Assembly (NCBI GenBank): GCA_002256205.1
Contig: NKIW01000003.1
Location: 310,001 to 374,000, forward strand
Direction: 5' to 3'
Source of the DNA: Rhizobiales bacterium PAR1
GTDB lineage: Bacteria > Pseudomonadota > Alphaproteobacteria > Rhizobiales > Beijerinckiaceae
Length of the DNA: 64,000 nt
The notes below the pieces were generated by a model. That model was not told the DNA's origin. It made no database searches and saw only the letters and a program-made list of their open reading frames with translations. Below, piece by piece: positions 53,464 to 60,340 of the stretch; within the stretch, counting starts at the first letter, position 1, and the number at the start of each line of letters is the position of its first letter. The translations under genes and the position numbers were made by a program.

Positions 53464-54138
53464 ATGGTCGTGCATGAATCCGATCCATCTTCGCTGGCGT
53501 TGGTGCTCGCAGGGTATGCGACCGGCACGTTACCCCCGGCGCTGCATGCTCTGATCGGGGCTCATCTAGAGCTTTCGCCTGCCAACCGTGCCTTCGTTCA
53601 GACGCTGGAAGAATCACTCGGCCGGAAGGTCGTGGAAGCCCGCCCGGCGGCGATCAGCCATCGCGATGCGCGCCTCGACGCCATTTTTTCCGCGACGACT
53701 GCGCCGTTTGTCCGCGCGAAGACGTCCTCGGCGGAACCCAGAGCCTTGCGCCATTACCTTGGCAAGTCCGTTGATGATCTCGCGTTTCGCACCATCCTGC
53801 CGGGCGTTCAGGAATGCCGCTTGCCGGTGACGGATGACGCATCAGCGATGTTCTACAAGATCCGTCCGGGCAGGAAGATGCCACAGCACTCGCACGAAGG
53901 CTTCGAGGTGACTCTGGTGCTGCGTGGCGGCTTTTCGGATGCCTCCGGGCATTTCGTGCGTGGCGATATTGCTGTCGCCGATGAGCATCTCGATCACGTG
54001 CCGGTTGCGGATTCGGACGAGGAATGCCTGTGCTTTGCTGTGCTCGACGCGCCGCTGCGCCTGACGGGCCCATTTGGTCGCTGGGCCAATGCGCCGCTGC
54101 GCCTGCTCGAAAAGTTAGAGCGCAAGCCGCGCCACTGA
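53464..54138 (+). CDS. ChrR-like cupin anti-sigma family protein lacking the N-terminal zinc cysteines
   Basis: 224-residue protein of the ChrR family. In Rhodobacter ChrR, an N-terminal zinc domain (H-x3-C-x2-C) holds the ECF sigma factor RpoE until singlet oxygen appears, and a C-terminal cupin helps release it. Here the N-terminal helix is present (SLALVLAGYATGTLPPAL) but the zinc motif reads H34-LEL-S38-PA-N41, both cysteines gone. The cupin site is complete: His142, His144 and Glu148 in QHSHEGFE, and a later His in EHLDHVP. No rpoE-like gene is adjacent. It may no longer bind a sigma factor through zinc, or may be a cupin sensor or enzyme. The photolyase gene converges on it from the right. 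Confidence 0.82.
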   Translation: MVVHESDPSSLALVLAGYATGTLPPALHALIGAHLELSPANRAFVQTLEESLGRKVVEARPAAISHRDARLDAIFSATTAPFVRAKTSSAEPRALRHYLGKSVDDLAFRTILPGVQECRLPVTDDASAMFYKIRPGRKMPQHSHEGFEVTLVLRGGFSDASGHFVRGDIAVADEHLDHVPVADSDEECLCFAVLDAPLRLTGPFGRWANAPLRLLEKLERKPRH

Positions 54139-54160
54139 TTTTCAAGCTGCGCAAATAAAG

Positions 54161-55657
54161 TCAGTCTCCCGAGAGGCTTTTGAATGCTGCCAGCGCCCTC
54201 TCGCGCGCAAAGCCATGATCAACGAGCGGCTTCGGGTAAGTCGTCCCTAGCGTGATGCCGGCGCGCGCCAGCACCTGCGGCGGTGCCTCCCACGGGCGGT
54301 GGATCAGATCATCGCCGAGGCCGGCAAGCTCCGGCACATAGCGGCGGATATATGCGCCCTTGGGGTCGAATTTCTCTCCTTGCGTGAACGGGTTGAAAAT
54401 CCGGAAATAGGGCGCGGCATCAGCACCGGCGCCCGCAACCCATTGCCAGCTTGCCGCGTTGTTCGCCGGGTCGGCATCGCAGAGCGTATCCCAGAACCAG
54501 GCTTCGCCAGCGCGCCAGTCGATCATCAGATGCTTGATCAGGAACGAGGCGACGATCATCCGGACGCGGTTGTGCATGAAGCCAGTTTGCCAGAGTTCGC
54601 GCATCCCGGCGTCGACGATGGGGTACCCCGTCTGCCCCTGCTGCCACGCGAGCAAGGCGGCGTCGTTCCGCTCCCAGGGGAATGCATCGAATCGCGACTG
54701 GTAATTGGCCGTCGCAAGATCGGGATAATGGAACAGCAGATGGTAGGCGAATTCCCGCCAGCCAATTTCGGCAAAAAATTTATCGACATCCCTGCGGTTG
54801 GAGGTGGTTTCACCCGCCAGAAACGCCGCCTCGGTTGCGTGCCAGATCTGACGTGGCGAAATCTCGCCGAACGCGAGGTGTGGCGCGAGCATCGAGGTCG
54901 ACTGGAAATCGGGCCGATCACGATTCTCGGCGTAGCCCTCCATCGGACCATCGAGAAATTCCGAGACGCGCCTGACCGCACCGGCCGCGCCCGGTTGCCA
55001 TGTCGCGCGCAGACCGCCGGCCCAATCCGGCTTGGTCGGCAGCAGGGCGAGATCAGTCAAGCCAAGGGCTTGCGGGATGCCAAGGCTTTCCGGGACGCTT
55101 CCGGGCATCGGCATCCGTTCCGGCGCGGGCAGGGGCGTTGGCGGTTCGCGCAGGGCGCGGCAAGCCTTCCAGAACGGCGTAAACACCCGCAATGGGCCGC
55201 CAGCCTGCGAACGCACCTCCATCGGCTCATAAAGAAGGTTGCCATTGAAGCTCTCGGCGCGAATGCCGCTCGCTTTCAGGTCGGCCTTGATCGCGGCATC
55301 CGTTTCTCGCTCCACTTTGCCGTAACGGCGGTTCCATGCCACGAGATCGCAGCCATAGCGCGCGGCAAGCGCCGGGATCAGCACCAACGAATCGCCTTTG
55401 AGAATGACCAGTTTTCCGCCTCGCGCGGAAACCGCATCGCTCAGCGCTTGCAGCGAAAAGTGCAGCCACCAGCGACTTGCACCGCCGCGCGGGCGAAGCC
55501 CGGCGTTGGTCTCGTCGACAAAAACCGTGATGGCCTCTTCCGCTCCCGCCGCAGCCGCCAGAGCGGGGTTATCCTCCAGCCGCAGGTCTGAACGGAACCA
55601 GAGTAACGCGCGACGGGGAGCAGGGGCGGGAAATGCAGGAGCGGCCAGGTTCGTCAT
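54161..55657 (-). CDS. phrB: Deoxyribodipyrimidine photolyase (class I, cryptochrome/photolyase family)
   Basis: 498-residue flavoprotein that repairs cyclobutane pyrimidine dimers using blue light. The N-terminal antenna domain has LLWFRSDLRLEDNPAL; the FAD domain has SMLAPHLAFGEISPRQIWH, GWREFAYHLLFHYPDL, and TGYPIVDAGMRELWQTGFMHNR (read in two blocks), ending with DPANNAASWQWVAGAGADAA and FNPFTQGEKFDPKGAYIRRY. All conserved Trp/FAD residues expected by eye are there. It is convergent with the ChrR-like gene; in Rhodobacter a photolyase gene is part of the RpoE-ChrR response, so the pairing may be more than coincidence. Confidence 0.94.
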   Translation of the reverse strand: MTNLAAPAFPAPAPRRALLWFRSDLRLEDNPALAAAAGAEEAITVFVDETNAGLRPRGGASRWWLHFSLQALSDAVSARGGKLVILKGDSLVLIPALAARYGCDLVAWNRRYGKVERETDAAIKADLKASGIRAESFNGNLLYEPMEVRSQAGGPLRVFTPFWKACRALREPPTPLPAPERMPMPGSVPESLGIPQALGLTDLALLPTKPDWAGGLRATWQPGAAGAVRRVSEFLDGPMEGYAENRDRPDFQSTSMLAPHLAFGEISPRQIWHATEAAFLAGETTSNRRDVDKFFAEIGWREFAYHLLFHYPDLATANYQSRFDAFPWERNDAALLAWQQGQTGYPIVDAGMRELWQTGFMHNRVRMIVASFLIKHLMIDWRAGEAWFWDTLCDADPANNAASWQWVAGAGADAAPYFRIFNPFTQGEKFDPKGAYIRRYVPELAGLGDDLIHRPWEAPPQVLARAGITLGTTYPKPLVDHGFARERALAAFKSLSGD

Positions 55658-55776
55658 CGGCAGGACATATCGCGACGAGCCGGATCGGCAAGTCTATTGC
55701 GGTATCGACAAGGCACTTTGCACCCTGACCTCTCGCCAAACCATGCTGTTTGCGCTTCTCTGCGGACAGGGAGGCC

Positions 55777-56442
55777 ATGATGCCGCGACATAAACTTTCC
55801 CGCCGCGTGCTTCTCGCCGGTTTGGCGATGGGCGCGCCGGTCTCGGCGCAGGATAACGCCGCGTCGCTGCGTCACGCTGCCGCCTATGGCGATGCCGATG
55901 CCGTGGCGCGTCTCATCGGAATCGGCACATCGCTCGAATCGCGCGATTCGGCCGGGCGCACCGCGCTCCTGCTGGCCACGCACGGCAATCACATCGAAGC
56001 AGCGCGAATCCTGATCGAGGCGGGCGCTGACGTGAACGCAAAGGATTCGATTTCCGATTCGCCTTACCTCTATGCTGCAGCTGAAGGGCGGATCGAGATC
56101 CTGAAAATGACGCTGGCCCATGGTGCGGACCTTGCCGCAACAAACCGCTATGGTGGCACCGGGCTCATTCCCGCCTGCCATCATGGGCATATCGAGGCAG
56201 TTTACCTGCTTCTGAAGACCCAAATCGACATCAATCACGTCAATCGTTTGGGCTGGACGGCACTGCTTGAAGCGGTGATTCTAGGGGATGGCGGCCCGAC
56301 CTACATCGAAATCGTCGATGCCCTCGTCCATGCCGGCGCCAACACGCGCATCGCGGACAAGGACGGCATCACACCGCTGGAACACGCGAAAAAGCGCGGA
56401 TTTGCTGAAATCTCAACAATCCTGACCTGGGCAGGTCGGTAA
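55777..56442 (+). CDS. Exported ankyrin-repeat protein
   Basis: 221-residue protein with an N-terminal twin-arginine-like signal (KLSRRVLLAGLAMGAPVSAQ), so probably exported to the periplasm, folded, by the Tat system. The mature part is about five ankyrin repeats, with canonical units such as DSAGRTALLLATHGNHIEAA, ILIEAGADVNAKDS and NRLGWTALLEAVILG. These mediate protein-protein contacts; the partner is unknown. Two adjacent ATGs (55777 and 55780) follow an AGGGAGG ribosome site. It is divergent from the photolyase gene. Confidence 0.88.
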   Translation: MMPRHKLSRRVLLAGLAMGAPVSAQDNAASLRHAAAYGDADAVARLIGIGTSLESRDSAGRTALLLATHGNHIEAARILIEAGADVNAKDSISDSPYLYAAAEGRIEILKMTLAHGADLAATNRYGGTGLIPACHHGHIEAVYLLLKTQIDINHVNRLGWTALLEAVILGDGGPTYIEIVDALVHAGANTRIADKDGITPLEHAKKRGFAEISTILTWAGR

Positions 56443-56465
56443 ATCATTGTGATGGAAAAGAAAAA

Positions 56466-56541
56466 TGGCTCCTCGAGCTGGACTCGAACCAGCGACCATT
56501 CGATTAACAGTCGAACGCTCTACCAACTGAGCTATCGAGGA
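56466..56541 (-). tRNA. tRNA-Asn (anticodon GTT)
   Basis: 76-base cloverleaf on the minus strand: acceptor TCCTCGA/TCGAGGA, D arm GCTC/GAGC, anticodon stem TTCGA/TCGAA with loop CTGTTAA (GTT), T arm GCTGG/CCAGC, discriminator G and encoded CCA. Confidence 0.97.
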
Positions 56542-56724
56542 ATGAGGACCGGCGTTTAGCAAACTCCGGCCCGAATGCAAACGGTTTATCGGCCCCCCTG
56601 TTAAAAAAAGATGTACGGGCCGGAGACAACAAAATTTGCCATTCGGAAAAAATCGCACACCGGGACGCAAAAGCTGGCTTGCTCCCGGCGGCAAGGGCGG
56701 GTTATACGCCAACTCCCGACGCGA
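56542..56724. other. Spacer between divergent tRNA-Asn and tRNA-Cys
   Basis: 183 bases containing the promoters of the two tRNA genes and no coding sequence that I could support. With 56799-57001 it makes up the rest of the gene-poor stretch around the tRNAs. Confidence 0.5.
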
Positions 56725-56798
56725 GGCCTCGTGGCGGAGTGGTGACGCAGAGGACTGCAAATCCTTGTACGGGGGTTCGATTCCCTCCGAGGCCTCCA
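56725..56798 (+). tRNA. tRNA-Cys (anticodon GCA)
   Basis: 74-base cloverleaf: acceptor GGCCTCG/CGAGGCC, short D arm, anticodon stem AGGA/TCCT within a loop CTGCAAA (GCA), T arm CGGGG.../CCCTC with TTCGATT, discriminator T and encoded CCA. Confidence 0.96.
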
Positions 56799-57001
56799 AT
56801 TTTCCCGCGTGGACAAGTGCTGTCGGGCATCTCACCCCAAGTCCCCGGTCTGTTTCGCATGCCACTGGCTCGACTATCTGATGCCCGCGTGACTGCGCGA
56901 GCCTCTTGCATTCCCGCGTGCACTCGCGCAAAAGCCGTAGAAGTCGAGTGCTTGTCTGAAACACCCTCTTTTCGCCGGTCCAATTTTTCCGGGAGCCTAA
57001 A

Positions 57002-57676
57002 ATGGTCGATATGTCCACCGCCCGCCGCGTGATGGTCGATAACCAGATCCGCACCTTTGATGTGACGGATCGCGAGGTTCTTGCTGCTTTTGATGTCGTG
57101 CCGCGTGATGCTTTCGTGGCGCCGGGCGACAAGGCGATTGCCTATGCCGACCGTGTTCTGTCCGTCGGCGAGGGTAATGCCCGCCGCGCCATGCTGCCGC
57201 CGCTGATTCTCGCCCGCCTCATTCAGGCGCTCCAGCCGGTTGCTGGCGAGCGCGCGCTCGACGTCGCTGGTGGTCTTGGCTATTCGGCCGCTATTCTCGC
57301 TGCGATCGGGCTCGATACGACAGCAGTTGAAGCCGATGCCGGCCTGACCGAGGGCGCTCGCGCCGCGCTGGTTGCCGCTGGCGCCAAGGTGACTATGGCA
57401 GCCGCTCAGCCAGGCCTTTCGGCGAATGCCGGCGCGAACCTGCCGGGCGAGGGCTTCGATATCATCCTCATCAACGGCGCGACCGAATGCGAGCCGAAGG
57501 GCTTTTTCCCGCTGCTGAAAGAAAATGGCCGTCTCGGCGTGCTGTTTTCGGATGGCCGCTCGGCGCGTGCGCTGGTTTACGTCAAGGCGAACGGCAACGT
57601 CAGTCCGCGCCGCGCCTTCGACGCACAGGCTCCCGTGTTGCCGGGCTTTGCCAAGGAAGCCGGCTTCGTTTTCTAA
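57002..57676 (+). CDS. pcm: Protein-L-isoaspartate O-methyltransferase family protein
   Basis: 224-residue SAM methyltransferase of the PCMT family, first gene of the pcm-tolC-popZ-valS order seen in many Hyphomicrobiales. It begins ARRVMVDNQIRTFDVTDREV and has the SAM motif ERALDVAGGLGYSAAILAAI. The usual LEVGTGSGY glycine motif reads LDVAGGLGY, and the acidic post-motif is VEADAG. This alphaproteobacterial subgroup commonly diverges from true repair enzymes, so isoaspartate repair activity is not certain. GGGAG precedes the ATG. Confidence 0.88.
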   Translation: MVDMSTARRVMVDNQIRTFDVTDREVLAAFDVVPRDAFVAPGDKAIAYADRVLSVGEGNARRAMLPPLILARLIQALQPVAGERALDVAGGLGYSAAILAAIGLDTTAVEADAGLTEGARAALVAAGAKVTMAAAQPGLSANAGANLPGEGFDIILINGATECEPKGFFPLLKENGRLGVLFSDGRSARALVYVKANGNVSPRRAFDAQAPVLPGFAKEAGFVF

Positions 57677-57949
57677 GCGCGTCGTGTCCGGCCGGTGACG
57701 AATTTGCCTCATTCGTCAGAGGTGTAACCTTTTCGTCTCAGTCCGAGTTTTCCACCGGCGCCGTTAAGGATATTCCCTAAGCAAAGGTTTACAAGCCGAT
57801 CCCCGATGCTAAAAACAGCGTCGTGATCCCGAATGTCGGTGCGGTTTTCCTGCGCCATTTTGCGTGCGGGACATGGTCGATGGCGGCCCGGGGTTTATGC
57901 CGGGTTTCCACGCGCTGACGATGCCCTTGACGAATTTAGGTGTTTTGCC

Positions 57950-59347
57950 GTGCCACGGTTCAATCTTCCTGCGTTCCGGTCTGCTTTGGTCGTTGCCCTT
58001 CTCTCTGGGGGCTCGTTGCTGGCGTCGGGTGCGGTTGCGCAGGATCTGACGACCGCACTGTCGAACGCCTATATGCTCAACCCGGATCTGAACGCTGCCC
58101 GCGCCAATACGCGTGGTGTCGATGAAACGGTGCCGACCGCGAAATCGGCCGGTCGCCCTAAAGTGACCGCGACAACGGATTTCGGCCGGACATGGTTCGA
58201 CACGCGGCAGCCGGGCAAGCTGGCGAACACGAATGGTGGTCTGTATCCAAGTGGTGCTGGCGTCACGGTGAACCAAACGCTGTACAATGGTGGCAGGACT
58301 GAAAACGGCATTCGGCAGGCCGAATCGAACGTTGCCGGCGCGCGCGAGACGCTGCGCAACACTGAGCAGAACACGCTGCTCGATGGCGTTACCGCCTACA
58401 TGAACGTTGTCCGCGATACCGCGATTTTCAATCTGCGGCAGAATAACGTCACCGTGCTCAACGAGCAGGTTCGCCAGACGCAGGATCGCTTCAATGTCGG
58501 TGAAGTGACCCGCACGGACGTGGCGCAGGCTCAAGCCGCGCTGGCCGGTGCGAAATCCGACGTGGCGCTGGCGCAGTCCAATCTGCGCGCCTCGATTGCG
58601 ACGTTCAAGCAGCGCATCGGCGTCGAACCCAAGAAGTTGAGCCCGGTACAGCCGCTGTCGCCGAAGCGCTTGCCGAAGTCGCAGGGCGATGCTGTACAGC
58701 GCGGCCTTCAGGACCATCCGGCCATTGCCGCCGCGTTACATGGCGTCGACTCCCAGCTCCTGCAGGTGAGGGTGGTCGAGGGTGAGCTTTACCCGACGGT
58801 CTCGCTCAGTGCGAGTGCGACCCGCCGGTTCGATACGACAATCCGTAACGATACGCGCCTGACTGGTACTGTCGTCGGGCAGGTCTCGATTCCGCTTTAT
58901 GACGGTGGCTCGGCTTTCTCGCGTACGCGCGGCGCCAAGGAGACGCTGGGCGAGAAGCGGCTTCAGGTCGATTCGGCGCGTGATCGTGTGGTTCAGGCCG
59001 TGATTGCTTCTTGGGCGCTTCTCGAGGCGACCGGCTTCCAGATCGAAGGCGCTGCGGCGCAGGTTTCCTCGGCGGAAATCGCGCTGAACGGCGTGAAGGA
59101 AGAGGCCCGCGTCGGCCAACGCACGACGCTTGATGTGCTGAACGCTCAGCAAGCGCTGCTCAATGCCCGCGTCTCGCAGGTCTCTGCGCAGCGGGATCGT
59201 GTGGTCGCCTCCTATTCGGTTCTCGCCTCCATCGGCCAGCTCTCGGCGCGGACTCTCGGACTACGTGTCGCAACCTATGACCCGAAGGTTCATTACGAAC
59301 AGGTCAAGGATAGCTGGCTGGGTCTTCGGACGCCGAGCGGCGAATAA
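57950..59347 (+). CDS. tolC: TolC family outer-membrane efflux protein
   Basis: 465-residue outer-membrane channel of type I secretion and RND efflux systems. Signal peptide ends near SGAVAQ. The two repeated TolC halves are visible, with long coiled-coil helices: NPDLNAARANTRGVDE and RFNVGEVTRTDVAQAQAALA in the first, EARVGQRTTLDVLNAQQALL in the second. The start is GTG at 57950 (VPRFNLP), with TAGG about 10 bases upstream, because the signal peptide begins there; a longer frame from 57833 is not conserved-looking. A 7-base-pair hairpin (59360-59378) follows. Confidence 0.92.
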   Translation: MPRFNLPAFRSALVVALLSGGSLLASGAVAQDLTTALSNAYMLNPDLNAARANTRGVDETVPTAKSAGRPKVTATTDFGRTWFDTRQPGKLANTNGGLYPSGAGVTVNQTLYNGGRTENGIRQAESNVAGARETLRNTEQNTLLDGVTAYMNVVRDTAIFNLRQNNVTVLNEQVRQTQDRFNVGEVTRTDVAQAQAALAGAKSDVALAQSNLRASIATFKQRIGVEPKKLSPVQPLSPKRLPKSQGDAVQRGLQDHPAIAAALHGVDSQLLQVRVVEGELYPTVSLSASATRRFDTTIRNDTRLTGTVVGQVSIPLYDGGSAFSRTRGAKETLGEKRLQVDSARDRVVQAVIASWALLEATGFQIEGAAAQVSSAEIALNGVKEEARVGQRTTLDVLNAQQALLNARVSQVSAQRDRVVASYSVLASIGQLSARTLGLRVATYDPKVHYEQVKDSWLGLRTPSGE

Positions 59348-59359
59348 GCCATCGCCTTC

Positions 59360-59378
59360 AAGCACAGGGACTGTGCTT
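59360..59378 (+). terminator. Small hairpin after tolC
   Basis: Perfect 7-base-pair stem AAGCACA/TGTGCTT with a 5-base loop, 12 bases past the tolC stop. Only a short T-run at its base, so termination is probable but not certain. Confidence 0.5.
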
Positions 59379-59558
59379 TCCACGTTTGTCCCCACCGTTC
59401 CGTAACCTAACCGCGCGGGATCACTTGATCCCGCCTTGAGCGCTGCCATACTTGGCGCAAGTTGCGGGTGATTCTATGCTCGCGCGTGAAGTTTTGGCAG
59501 GGGACGAATGTTCCGTCCCGCCCGGCGTGGTTTCGCCGTAACTGATGGAGCCGAAAGC

Positions 59559-60140
59559 ATGTCCTCGAAATCCGCTGCGGCGCCGGACACAAAGGACGAC
59601 AACGAGCCGTCAATGGAGGAGATTCTGGCCTCCATCCGCAAGATCATTGCGGACGATACGCTCGGCACCAAGAAGGACGAAAAGAAGGCGCCCAAGCCGG
59701 AGCCAAAGGTCGCCGTGCCCGAGCCTGTCGATGTCGTCGAGGAGGACGAGGACGTTCTCGATCTCGCCAGTGTCGCGACCGTCCAGAGCGCCCCGGCAGA
59801 AGTCATGGTCGAAATGGAGGAAGACCTCCCGGAAATGACCTTCGAGCCGGCACCGGTTGTGATGCCACCGCCTGTCGCTGCGGCCCCTGCGCCAGCGCCA
59901 GTTCAGACCGTGGCGGCGCTTGAGGATCGCATCATCTCGGATAATGCCGGCAGTCTGGTGAGCCAAGCCTTTGCCACGCTCTCGCGCCACACCGCGATGC
60001 CTGCGGTCGGTCGGTCGCTGGAAGATGTGGTGGTCGAGTTGGTTCGTCCGATGCTGCGAGGCTGGATTGATGACAACCTCCCGGCCATCGTCGAGAAGCT
60101 CGTCAAGACCGAGATCGAGCGCGTCGCACGCGGCGGGTGA
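59559..60140 (+). CDS. popZ: PopZ (DUF2497) polar organising protein
   Basis: 193-residue homologue of Caulobacter PopZ, which forms a polar matrix that anchors the chromosome origin through ParB and recruits cell-cycle proteins. It has all three parts: the N-terminal helix EPSMEEILASIRKIIADD (about 16-33), a Pro/Glu-rich acidic disordered middle (about 40-125), and the C-terminal oligomerisation helices DVVVELVRPMLRGWIDDNLP and AIVEKLVKTEIERVA. GGAG lies nine bases before the ATG at 59559. It sits between tolC and valS, the standard location in Hyphomicrobiales. Confidence 0.94.
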   Translation: MSSKSAAAPDTKDDNEPSMEEILASIRKIIADDTLGTKKDEKKAPKPEPKVAVPEPVDVVEEDEDVLDLASVATVQSAPAEVMVEMEEDLPEMTFEPAPVVMPPPVAAAPAPAPVQTVAALEDRIISDNAGSLVSQAFATLSRHTAMPAVGRSLEDVVVELVRPMLRGWIDDNLPAIVEKLVKTEIERVARGG

Positions 60141-60277
60141 GCAAATTCGAGCGAAATGGTTCCCGGTTCGTGTGAAGAATTTGCGAGCGGGAATAGCGTC
60201 TCCAAGCGGCGGCTAACAGCTCAAGCCCAATTCCCGGCTTGACGCGGCGCGAGGCCGCTTTACACGAAATCCCGACC

Positions 60278-60302
60278 AGGGCGCCTGTCTGGCGCCCTTT
60301 TT
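60278..60302 (+). terminator. Intrinsic terminator or attenuator 38 bases before valS
   Basis: Perfect 8-base-pair stem AGGGCGCC/GGCGCCCT with a TGTCT loop and five T (60298-60302). A second GC hairpin (GCGGC/GCCGC) lies just upstream at 60244-60258. It ends popZ transcription, or regulates entry into valS. Confidence 0.88.
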
Positions 60303-60340
60303 CGTTTTCCGGCCCTGTTGGGCCAGCCGGTGTTGTCATC

